From positions 248,001 through 312,000 of the forward strand of contig NZ_VNHS01000003.1 of NCBI RefSeq assembly GCF_008124765.1: a stretch of 64,000 bases of DNA. The letters are read 5' to 3'. The notes below the pieces were generated by a model. It was not told the origin of the DNA. It searched no databases and saw only the letters and a program-made list of their open reading frames with translations. Source of the stretch: Paenibacillus methanolicus. Lineage in GTDB: Bacteria > Bacillota > Bacilli > Paenibacillales > Paenibacillaceae. Shown one piece after another: positions 53,273-61,368 of the stretch (the stretch's first letter is position 1; each line of letters opens with the position of its first letter). A program made the position numbers and the translations under genes.

Positions 53273-53305
53273 AAAGCCCGCAACCGAATATAGAATGCGG
53301 GCTTT
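53273..53305 (-). terminator. Terminator of the YesMN-SGNH operon
   Basis: The stem AAAGCCCGCA/TGCGGGCTTT (53273-53282 with 53296-53305) is followed by TTAGGG on the reverse strand. It is 45 bases past the SGNH hydrolase stop. Confidence 0.8.
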
Positions 53306-53349
53306 ACTATCGCATCGGACCGGCGTCGCCGTATCCGCGTTCATCCATC

Positions 53350-54045
53350 TTAGCGAGAAGGCAGCAGCGGACGCAGCGCGTCCGCCCAGAAGCGGTACCC
53401 CCGTTCCGTCAGATGGCAGAAGTCGGGCGCCGTCTCGGCCGATAGGGTCCCATCCGGCTCAAGAAGCCGCGGGCCGATGTCCACGAATTCATAGCCGCGT
53501 TCGAGCGCCAGCGCTGCATAACGGACGTTGATGTCCGCGATGAGCCGACGTCTCGGATGGTCCGGATGCTGTTCCCGCGGGAATACGGCCATAATGATGA
53601 TCTTCACGCCGGGAACCAGAGATTCGACGCGGTCGCAGATCGCCCGCAACCCTTCGGCAATCTCATCCGGCCGGTTCGCGCGCGCGTTCGCCGTCTCGCT
53701 CGTATTGTTCGTCCCGATCAAGATCACGATCGTCTTGGGCGCAAGTCCGCTCATCTCGCCGTGATCCAGCCGCCACAGCACGTTCTGCGTGCGATCCCAG
53801 CCGAAGCCCATGTTCAGCACCCGATAAGGCGCGAACGCGGCATCCCATGACGATTCCGATCCCTCTACGCCTATCGTCTGCGGCCAGAAATGGGTAATGG
53901 AATCCCCGATTAGGACGATTTCCGGATTGATCCTCGCCTGTTCTTGAAGAATGCGCTCGTGCCTCTCCCACCAGTCATAGTTATCTTCCTCGAGCTTGGA
54001 TACCGGGATCACCGCCGTATTGACGGATTCATGCGCCATCTTCAT
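53350..54045 (-). CDS. SGNH/GDSL hydrolase (probable intracellular carbohydrate esterase)
   Basis: This protein of about 231 residues has all four SGNH blocks: GDSITHFWP (Ser nucleophile), FGWDRTQNVLWRL (Gly), LIGTNNTSE (Asn) and DFCHLTERGYRFWAD (Asp and His). There is no signal peptide. ATG 54045 has AAGGAGG seven bases upstream; the ATG at 54051 is too close to that site. It follows the YesN-type regulator by 12 bases and so belongs to the sensor operon. Inference: it removes acetyl or other acyl groups from imported oligosaccharides of the polymer handled by this locus. Confidence 0.9.
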   Translation of the reverse strand: MKMAHESVNTAVIPVSKLEEDNYDWWERHERILQEQARINPEIVLIGDSITHFWPQTIGVEGSESSWDAAFAPYRVLNMGFGWDRTQNVLWRLDHGEMSGLAPKTIVILIGTNNTSETANARANRPDEIAEGLRAICDRVESLVPGVKIIIMAVFPREQHPDHPRRRLIADINVRYAALALERGYEFVDIGPRLLEPDGTLSAETAPDFCHLTERGYRFWADALRPLLPSR

Positions 54046-54057
54046 CTCCATGCCTCC

Positions 54058-55686
54058 TTACGTCATCGTTTTCCCGTTCTTGACATCGGCGGGCGTCATG
54101 CCCCACGTCTTGCGGAATACTTTGGTGAAATAGCTGAAATCGCGGTAGCCCAGCATATTCGCGGTTTCGGACACTTTCATGCCTTCCGTCAACCATTGCA
54201 TCGCCAGCTTCATTTTGCGCTCGACGATATAAGACGTGAACGGTTGCCCCATCTGCTGCTTGAACAAACGGGACAAATACGAGGCATTAATGTACAGTTT
54301 TCCAGCCACCTCATGGAGACCGATATCTTCGTGGATGCTCGCATCTACCAGTTCGATCATTTTGCCGATCAATTCGTGACGGCTCGTATGCTTGCGTTCA
54401 TTGACATACAGACAGATGCGATCGACGACGCCGTAGAGCCACTGTACCGTCTGTTCTTTGGTGGTTAAGGCGCGCAGATTGTAAAAGTACGCCAGGTGGC
54501 TGCCGACGATTTCGTTGAGCGACCAACCTTGCAATTGAACGACGCGCACGATCAGCGAGCTCAAGTACAGCATATTCTCATGCACTTCATCGCTAGTCAT
54601 GGCCGAATCCAAATACGCATGGACCCATTCGTCGATCATGACGAGCGCGTTCTCTCGTTGCCCGGTTTCCAGCGCGTGGGCAAGCGACTTCTCCCGTTGG
54701 ATATCCGCGGCAATAACGCTGCGCGGCTCGCGTTTGTCGCGATAAGGGACGACGATATCGTGCCCATGCACCACACGCTCTTCCAGCGCTTGACAGGCTT
54801 CCCGATACGAATCGCTCACGGTACCAGGTCGATCGCACAGACGACCGATACCGGCGCTGGCGGTTATCTTCAGATATTCCTTGAATACGCCGAGCAGCCT
54901 CGTCGTATGGAGATGAACCTCCGCCATGAAGTCATTCGCCGATGACGAATCGCGCCCATCGCGCGCGCCATCGAAGAAGACGAGCACCGTCGCGCCGGCA
55001 TGATTGGCGAAAATAAAACAAGGCACTCGATCCAAAAATTCCTTCGCCAGCCCGAGCAGCGAAATTCTCACGAGCGTGCCGTCTTCCGCGGCGAATCTGC
55101 CATTCGCGTTCGTCAACGGGTCCGGATCGACGACCGTTACCGCCCATATCGCGTCATCCGGCAGCGAGATCATTAGTTCGCGGCTGCGATTCCGAATCTC
55201 CCAATCCGCGTAGCTGCCTTCCATCCAGCTTTGATAGAAAATGTCCTGCAGCCGAGGCAGATGCTCCGCCCATTTCCGCTGCATTAACTCGTGGCTATAC
55301 TTAGCCTCGAGATCGCGGCGGATGCTCTCGCGCGCCTCCAATACCGCCTGCAGCACTTCCGCGTTGCCGGAGGGCTTAAGCAAGTATTTCATGACATGCA
55401 GTTCGATGGCGATTTGGGCATACTTGAAATCGTCGTGTCCGCTGAGCACGATGATCTTCGCGAGCGGGTCGCGCTCCGCGATGCGCCGGGCGACGGCAAG
55501 CCCATCCAGTTCGGGAATGTTGATGTCCAGCAGCACGATATTCGGCTTCATCTGTTCGAACAACCGTAACGCTTCCGTGCCGCTGGACGCCGTCGCGACC
55601 ACCTCGATGCCCTGTTCATCCCAAGGGATGTTGCGGGCGAGATTATTCAGCAGCCGAGGCTCGTCTTCCACGATCATGAGATTCAT
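54058..55686 (-). CDS. YesN-type response regulator (receiver plus AraC output)
   Basis: This 542-residue regulator has a receiver (about 1-120; VEDEP at 6-10, phosphoacceptor D54 in IVLLDINIPELDGL, lysine in YLLKPSGNAE). A long middle region of about 300 residues is followed by a C-terminal AraC domain (about 440-540; HEVAGKLYINASYLSRLFKQ and VSETANMLGYRDFSYFTKVF). ATG 55686 has GGAGG five bases upstream. Its start lies 44 bases inside the end of the kinase gene. Known: YesMN pairs activate sugar ABC operons, so the likely target is the adjacent Lpl-type transporter. Confidence 0.95.
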   Translation of the reverse strand: MNLMIVEDEPRLLNNLARNIPWDEQGIEVVATASSGTEALRLFEQMKPNIVLLDINIPELDGLAVARRIAERDPLAKIIVLSGHDDFKYAQIAIELHVMKYLLKPSGNAEVLQAVLEARESIRRDLEAKYSHELMQRKWAEHLPRLQDIFYQSWMEGSYADWEIRNRSRELMISLPDDAIWAVTVVDPDPLTNANGRFAAEDGTLVRISLLGLAKEFLDRVPCFIFANHAGATVLVFFDGARDGRDSSSANDFMAEVHLHTTRLLGVFKEYLKITASAGIGRLCDRPGTVSDSYREACQALEERVVHGHDIVVPYRDKREPRSVIAADIQREKSLAHALETGQRENALVMIDEWVHAYLDSAMTSDEVHENMLYLSSLIVRVVQLQGWSLNEIVGSHLAYFYNLRALTTKEQTVQWLYGVVDRICLYVNERKHTSRHELIGKMIELVDASIHEDIGLHEVAGKLYINASYLSRLFKQQMGQPFTSYIVERKMKLAMQWLTEGMKVSETANMLGYRDFSYFTKVFRKTWGMTPADVKNGKTMT

Positions 55687-57499
55687 AGGCACCTCCGATG
55701 GGGATCCATAATACGACGCTCGTTCCCTTGTTCTCGACGCTATCGATGGTCATATCGGCCGAATCGCCGTAATACAGCTTGAGCCTTGCTTTGACGTTCC
55801 ATAAGCCGTACAGATCATGTCTTCGAATTTCATGTTCCCATACCTTGTCGGCTTGCACGGAGAGCTTCGCTAGCTCGCTTCGTATATAATCAAGCCGATC
55901 CGCGCCGATGCCTTTGCCGTTGTCGGACACTTCCAGCCGCAGTTTCCCCCGTTCTTCGCGGCAGTCGATCGCGACTTGCCCGTCCTTCCTCTTCTGCTCC
56001 AACCCGTGCAGGATCGCGTTCTCGACGATCGGCTGCAGCAGCAGCTTCAAGACGTGATGCTGCTTGCACGCTTCTTCCATCCGGATGGACACGGACAGCC
56101 GATCGACGAACCGAATCTGCTGGACGCGCAAGTAATATTGAAGATGTTCGATCGTCTCCTCGACCGTAAACTCGTCCTGCCCCTTGCTCAAGCTCAATCT
56201 GAAAAATTTCGATAAATTCAACACCATCTCCGTGATCTCTTCCGCTTCGTAATTCTCGGCCATGCTATAGATCGAATCGAGCGTATTATAGAGAAAATGC
56301 GGGTTGATCTGCGATTGCATGACGCGAAGTTCCGCCTTCAGCCGCAGCAGCTGCTGCTCGTAATTGTGCTTGATCAAATGTTTCTGCTCGGAGGCCATCT
56401 CGTTGAACGCCTGCATGAGATAGCCGAACTCATCCTCGCGCTTATGGGGCAATGTCGTATCCAACCGCCCGATTCGCACCTGCTTCATCCCGTAAGCCAG
56501 CGTTCGCAGCGGCGAAGCGATGCCTTGATAGACGACCCACGAGATGGCAATCGACAACAAGAAGCTCATGCTGATAATGACGTACATGAACGATCGCAGC
56601 TGACTCGTCTCGGCATACATCGCGGAAGCCGGCTTGACCATCATGATCGACCATCCCGACGCTTGAGACCGGTAACGCACCAGCATTTCCGGTTCGCCGC
56701 TCGGTCCGGATTGGCGAATCAACATGTCGTCCGTGCCGGCCGTCCAAGGCGGAGGTGCTTCATTCGGGTTCGTTCCCGCAATCAGTCGGTTATCCGGGGT
56801 CAGGAGATATACGCGCTCGTTATCGGCATGCACGAGCGTGTCGAGATGTTTCCTCAGATGGTTGGCCGACAACGTAATGAACAGCACATGTTTCCGTTCG
56901 CCGGGTTTGAACGGATCCATCGCCCGCAGCAGCGACACGTAACCGGCCTTGAACGTAGGGTCCAGCTGCTGATAGGAACTGAACTCGTCCGTGCTCGGTA
57001 TCAGCAGCAGACGTTTCCCGCCCGATTGCAACAAATCGCGATACCAAGGCTGATCCAGCAGCTCATCCATCCTTCTGCCTCCGTATTTAGAGGACAGGAC
57101 GGTCTCGGAATACGCATGATAGATGGATAATTGCGTTAAGTAATTGTTGACCGAATTCATATTGGACAGGTGGTTCAACACTTTGTTGAAATCCAAGGTC
57201 ATCTCGGCCGTCAAATGCGGATCATCGCGGCGGAGCAGTTCATTCAGATTCGCATCCGTCGCCAGTGCCATGGACATATTCTCGAGGTTATCCATCGTCA
57301 TATCGATCGCTTCCATGGCCGACGAGAGCGCGATCGTCGTTTGTTCGTTCACCTTGCGTTCCAGTATCCGTTCGGAACGGAGACTGGCGAATAAGCTAAC
57401 GGCGACAAGCGGGATGAGAATGATCAGAAAATAGCTCGTTAGGCGAAATTGAACCGACCGTTTATAAGCGCTCGTTAAGCTGGGGAGTATAGGGGGCAT
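55643..57499 (-). CDS. YesM-type sensor histidine kinase
   Basis: This 618-residue membrane kinase has a first membrane segment at about 22-44, an extracellular sensor of about 250 residues (dCache-like), a second membrane segment at about 300-322, HAMP (about 320-375), a His_kinase motif with the phosphoacceptor in SQINPHFLYNTLDSIYSMAE, and a C-terminal ATPase (VENAILHGLE, VSDNGKGIGADRL). Ribosome site GGAGGTG precedes ATG 57499. The gene overlaps the YesN-type regulator. It is placed directly after the permease genes, so it probably senses the transported oligosaccharide or its loaded binding protein. Confidence 0.95.
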   Translation of the reverse strand: MPPILPSLTSAYKRSVQFRLTSYFLIILIPLVAVSLFASLRSERILERKVNEQTTIALSSAMEAIDMTMDNLENMSMALATDANLNELLRRDDPHLTAEMTLDFNKVLNHLSNMNSVNNYLTQLSIYHAYSETVLSSKYGGRRMDELLDQPWYRDLLQSGGKRLLLIPSTDEFSSYQQLDPTFKAGYVSLLRAMDPFKPGERKHVLFITLSANHLRKHLDTLVHADNERVYLLTPDNRLIAGTNPNEAPPPWTAGTDDMLIRQSGPSGEPEMLVRYRSQASGWSIMMVKPASAMYAETSQLRSFMYVIISMSFLLSIAISWVVYQGIASPLRTLAYGMKQVRIGRLDTTLPHKREDEFGYLMQAFNEMASEQKHLIKHNYEQQLLRLKAELRVMQSQINPHFLYNTLDSIYSMAENYEAEEITEMVLNLSKFFRLSLSKGQDEFTVEETIEHLQYYLRVQQIRFVDRLSVSIRMEEACKQHHVLKLLLQPIVENAILHGLEQKRKDGQVAIDCREERGKLRLEVSDNGKGIGADRLDYIRSELAKLSVQADKVWEHEIRRHDLYGLWNVKARLKLYYGDSADMTIDSVENKGTSVVLWIPIGGAYESHDRGRRASAAE

Positions 57500-57626
57500 T
57501 CGTTACACCTCCGGTTGGAACGGTGAATGGGACGAACAATTCTATGTACTTACGCTTATCTTAACATAGAAAATGGAAGAAGAGGCGCGGCGACGGAAAG
57601 ATCCGCCATGCCGCTCCCCTATCTCC

Positions 57627-58499
57627 CTACCCCTTGATCGCGCCGATCATGACGCCTTTAATGAAATACTTCTGCAGAAACGGATAGACGATGATGATCG
57701 GCAGAATAGCCACGGCAACCGTCGCCATCTTGACCGTCTCCGGCGGCAGCTGCGCCAAATCCGTCGAGTTGACCGCCAGCTCCTGGCTGATGCTCGGCGT
57801 CTGGATCATATTCCGCAAGACGATCTGGATCGGCGCGAGACTCCGATCCGTGACGTACATAATCCCCTTGAAATATTCGTTCCAATGGCCGATGCCGTAG
57901 AATAGGCCGACCGTTGCCAGAATCGGAGCCGACAGCGGCAGCACGATCCGCACGAGCGTCGCGATATCGCCGCAGCCGTCCACGCGAGCGGCCTCCTCCA
58001 CCTCCTGCGGAAGACTCTCGAAGTACGTTTTCATAATGAGGAAATTAAAGGTCGATACCATGCCGGGGACAATCATCGCCCAGACGGTGTTGTACAGACC
58101 AAGCTCCCGGACGACCAGATAGGTAGGAATAAGCCCGCCGTTGAACAGCAAGGTGAAAATGATCGCCAGCAAAATCCCGTTCCGCCAAGGCGTCGATTTC
58201 TTGGATAACGGATAGGCGAGCAGCGCGGTAACGAGCAGATTGAGGAACGTGCCGACCACGGTGATGAATACCGTGATTTGCAGCGCGTCCGGAATGCGGC
58301 TGCTCCCGAAAATCTCCTTATAGGCTTGAAGCGTGAACGAACTCGGCCACAGGATGAAGCCGCCGTTGCGCAGCACCTCGGTGTAAGGCGTGACCGACAT
58401 GACGAACACGAAGTAGAGCGGGAACAAGGTCGACAGCGCGAACAGCGCCAGAACGGCATACAGCACCCCGTTTACGAGTCGGTCCGATTTCGTTACCAT
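57627..58499 (-). CDS. Carbohydrate ABC transporter permease, LplC/YtcP type
   Basis: This 290-residue inner-membrane permease has six predicted segments and the EAA loop VEEAARVDGCGDIATLVRIV. The C-terminus FLQKYFIKGVMIGAIKG is typical of the LplC/YtcP group. Its start overlaps the LplB-type gene by seven bases, with GGAGG nine bases upstream. It forms a heterodimer with that permease. No ATPase gene is present in the operon, so a shared MsmX-like ATPase is expected. Confidence 0.94.
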   Translation of the reverse strand: MVTKSDRLVNGVLYAVLALFALSTLFPLYFVFVMSVTPYTEVLRNGGFILWPSSFTLQAYKEIFGSSRIPDALQITVFITVVGTFLNLLVTALLAYPLSKKSTPWRNGILLAIIFTLLFNGGLIPTYLVVRELGLYNTVWAMIVPGMVSTFNFLIMKTYFESLPQEVEEAARVDGCGDIATLVRIVLPLSAPILATVGLFYGIGHWNEYFKGIMYVTDRSLAPIQIVLRNMIQTPSISQELAVNSTDLAQLPPETVKMATVAVAILPIIIVYPFLQKYFIKGVMIGAIKG

Positions 58500-59467
58500 A
58501 TGCCCGAACCTCCAACCTTCTTGGCCAGTTTGTTGGCGCCTAGAATAAAGACCAAGCCGATGACCGATTTGAACACCCCGGTCGCCGCCGCGATACTGAA
58601 GTTCAACTGTTCCAGACCTTGCCGGAACACCCAGGTGTCGATAATATCGCCGACGTCATAGACCCTTGCATTCAGGAAGATGTACACCTGGTCGAAGCCC
58701 GCATCGAGAATGCTGCCCATTCGCAGGATGAGCAGCAGCACGAACACCGAACGGATGCCGGGCAGCGTAATATGCCACATCTGGCGCCACCTTCCCGCTC
58801 CGTCCACGACGGCCGCTTCATACAGCTCCTGATTGATGCTGGCAAGCGCGGCTAGATAAATAATGGCGCCGAAACCGACGTTTTTCCACAGATCCGAGGC
58901 GATCAAGAGCGGACGGAAGTAGTTCGCGTCGGTCAGCAGATTCAGATCGCCCCACCCCATGTCGCGGACGAACGTCGTGAACAACCCCGACCCCGGCGCG
59001 AACAAGGAGAAGACAATCCCGTACACGATGATCCAGGATAGAAAATGCGGTCCATAGGTGATCGTCTGCACGACGCGCTTGAACCATCGCGATCGGATCT
59101 CGTTCAGCATGAGCGCCAAGATCACGTCCGGCAGCATATTGAACACGATCCGATAGACGCTGATGATGAGCGTATTTCGCAGAATGAGCGGAAAGTCGGG
59201 CGAGTTAAAGACCGTTCGGAAATTATCCCATCCCACCCACGGACTTCCCCAAATGCCTTTCAATAGGTTGTAATCTTGAAACGCGATCAAGATCCCAACC
59301 ATAGGCACATAGTGGAACAACAAATAATAGAGCAAGCCGGGAATCATCATGATCATCATCCATTTGCTGCGGTACAGCCTTCGAAGCGATTTGCGAAATC
59401 CCGTCGCTGTCGCGCTGGTTTCAACGGCATTCGCCGGCTGCTTGATTGGCGTTATAGCTTCGTTCAT
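58493..59467 (-). CDS. Carbohydrate ABC transporter permease, LplB type
   Basis: This 324-residue permease has a cytoplasmic N-terminus, six predicted membrane segments and the EAA loop LYEAAVVDGAGRWRQMWHIT. ATG 59467 follows GAAAGGAGGG; the frame upstream to 59518 passes through a hairpin and is rejected. It is preceded by an 18-base perfect hairpin that separates it from the binding-protein gene. Together with the LplC-type permease it forms the channel of the third locus's oligosaccharide importer. Confidence 0.94.
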   Translation of the reverse strand: MNEAITPIKQPANAVETSATATGFRKSLRRLYRSKWMMIMMIPGLLYYLLFHYVPMVGILIAFQDYNLLKGIWGSPWVGWDNFRTVFNSPDFPLILRNTLIISVYRIVFNMLPDVILALMLNEIRSRWFKRVVQTITYGPHFLSWIIVYGIVFSLFAPGSGLFTTFVRDMGWGDLNLLTDANYFRPLLIASDLWKNVGFGAIIYLAALASINQELYEAAVVDGAGRWRQMWHITLPGIRSVFVLLLILRMGSILDAGFDQVYIFLNARVYDVGDIIDTWVFRQGLEQLNFSIAAATGVFKSVIGLVFILGANKLAKKVGGSGIW

Positions 59468-59497
59468 GCCTGTTCCCTCCTTTCTGGCGTGCTTGCC

Positions 59498-59537
59498 GAT
59501 AGGAAGAAAACCCTGCATCCAGGGTTTTCTTCCTATC
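59498..59537 (-). terminator. Perfect 18-bp hairpin between binding-protein and permease genes
   Basis: The arms GATAGGAAGAAAACCCTG (59498-59515) and their exact complement (59520-59537) enclose a four-base loop. The hairpin starts seven bases after the binding-protein stop. There is no T tract directly after it on the reverse strand. It probably stabilises the upstream message and attenuates the permease genes. Confidence 0.85.
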
Positions 59538-59543
59538 CCGTTC

Positions 59544-61181
59544 TTATTGGAAAGCGTCTAATGGATTGTCTTTCAGCGCCGAATTGATCTGATCGGTATA
59601 GCCTTGGAAGATCTCTCTACCTTTGAACTTCGTCATGAGTTCCTCGCGGTACTGCGGCCACTTGTCGGCGCTCTTGTCTTCGAAGATCATCTTGATGTGC
59701 AGCTTGTTCATCTCCTTGCGCAGGTCGCCGATGTTCATGCCTTCCGGCGGCGCAAGCGTGATCGGCGGAAGCGCGTCGTGTTTCGGGAAGGACGCCACCG
59801 TCTTCAAGATCGCCTGGTCGCGCGGCGATACGCGCGGGTCGATCACGTCGAGCCCGAGCACGGACGGCTCTTCCGGCGTGAAGAACCGGTAGATGCCGAG
59901 CCAATTCCCCGCATTGGCGATGTCCGCATCGTAGGCTTCCGGGATGAGCGTAATGGTGTTGCCTTCTTTGGTGTAGTGCTTGCCTTCTTGCCCGTAGTGG
60001 GTCAGCAGATAGCCTTCCTCGCCGGCGAGCCAGTTCAAGATTTCGAAGGAACGCTGGATGTTCTCCGGCTTCTTCTCCGCTACGGCGGCGCCGACCATGA
60101 TGGACGTTTCCGGAACGCCGTATTTCCAGATGGCCGGTTTGTCCGGGAACGGATTGAACGGCTGCCAATTCGCCTCGGGAATCAACGCTTTCGTGCGGGC
60201 TTGCATGCTGTTGGGAGCTCCTTCGAGCGCCACGTTCTGATCCCCGCTGAAGAAGATGCCGATTTTGCCCTGCGCGGCTTTATCCAGATGTCCCGGCGTT
60301 TTGCTCAAGAACCAGTCGGGATCGATGATGCCTTCGTTGTTGATATCGATAATGTCTTGAATAACCTTTTGCACGCCCAGATCCGTCCGGTTATCCACGA
60401 ACTTGTTGTCGACGATTTGGAAATCGGCTACGAAGCCATTCGCCAGCCATTGCGGAAATTCCAACGGGACGCTTGCTCCGTTGCCGGAGGTAGAGAAGCC
60501 GTACGTGTCCTTCTTGCCGTTGCCGTCAGGATCGTTATTCGTGAATTGGCGCATGACCTCGATCATCTCGTCGTAGGACGTCGGCGCTTTCAAATTCAGT
60601 TTATCTAACCAGTCCTGGCGCACGTACCAGGCCGGGTATTGATTGCGCATGAACGGCAGGATGCCCCGGTTGAAGTTCATGCCTTTCAATTGATACGAGT
60701 CCAGCTCCTGCTGCCTGACCCACTTGAAATAATTCGGCGTCGTCTGTTCGTTCAAGTACGGCGTCAAGTCGGCCAGCAATCCGTCCGTCGCGTACTTCTG
60801 CGAAGCTGCCCCGTCCCCGATGAAAATATCCGGTATATCTCCGCCAGCCAGCTGCACGTTCATCTTATTCTTGTAGTCCTCGCCGCCAACCATATAATCG
60901 AGCTTCAGATCGACGTTGAACTTCTCCTCGATCGCCTGCTTGACGAAGTCCTTGTCGGCCGCCGGCAACGTGGCATTGGCGGATGCAGATCCGACCGGCG
61001 TCATGAATCGCAGGCTGAGCTTCGGCTTCTCGTCGGTCTCGGGCTCCTTGACCGGATCGCTGCTTGCAGCCGGTTCGGCGTTCGCCGGAGGCTCGTTCGT
61101 TTCCGCCGTATTGCCATTGTTCGAACAGGCTGCCGTCACGACGCTTAGAGCCGCTAGAACCGTAAGTAAAGATTTTTTCAC
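59544..61181 (-). CDS. Extracellular oligosaccharide-binding lipoprotein, LplA type
   Basis: This 545-residue lipoprotein has the signal KKSLLTVLAALSVVTAAC with the lipid cysteine, a Glu/Pro/Ala-rich linker, and a large family 1 binding domain (LRFMTPVGSASANATL; FIGDGAASQKYATDGLLADL; PEDVQRS-like PENIQRSFEILNWLAGEEGY). It is longer than ordinary family 1 proteins, as is usual for the Lpl/Ytc group. GTG 61181 follows GGGAGGG by ten bases and gives a proper lipoprotein signal; the frame upstream does not. It is followed by the hairpin and the two permease genes. The ligand is probably a product of the heparinase-fold lyases. Confidence 0.94.
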   Translation of the reverse strand: MKKSLLTVLAALSVVTAACSNNGNTAETNEPPANAEPAASSDPVKEPETDEKPKLSLRFMTPVGSASANATLPAADKDFVKQAIEEKFNVDLKLDYMVGGEDYKNKMNVQLAGGDIPDIFIGDGAASQKYATDGLLADLTPYLNEQTTPNYFKWVRQQELDSYQLKGMNFNRGILPFMRNQYPAWYVRQDWLDKLNLKAPTSYDEMIEVMRQFTNNDPDGNGKKDTYGFSTSGNGASVPLEFPQWLANGFVADFQIVDNKFVDNRTDLGVQKVIQDIIDINNEGIIDPDWFLSKTPGHLDKAAQGKIGIFFSGDQNVALEGAPNSMQARTKALIPEANWQPFNPFPDKPAIWKYGVPETSIMVGAAVAEKKPENIQRSFEILNWLAGEEGYLLTHYGQEGKHYTKEGNTITLIPEAYDADIANAGNWLGIYRFFTPEEPSVLGLDVIDPRVSPRDQAILKTVASFPKHDALPPITLAPPEGMNIGDLRKEMNKLHIKMIFEDKSADKWPQYREELMTKFKGREIFQGYTDQINSALKDNPLDAFQ

Positions 61182-61335
61182 CCTACATCGCCCTCCCATG
61201 TCTATATCGTTCATCTGCTTACGTTTATTATCCGTGAAGCGCAAGCGGATTCATAGATGAGCGCGATGACATTCGAGTGGTACTTTTTTTACTAGAACGT
61301 TACATGGTATGGATGCATATGCGCGAAATAAAAGA

Positions 61336-61359
61336 ACGGCCCCAGTCGCCTGGAGCCGT
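61336..61359 (-). terminator. Terminator of the lyase gene at the window end
   Basis: The stem ACGGCTCCAG/CTGGGGCCGT (61359-61350 with 61345-61336, one mismatch) and tetraloop GCGA are followed by TCTTTTATTT on the reverse strand. It is nine bases past the stop codon. Confidence 0.9.
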
Positions 61360-61368
61360 CCTCGTCAT

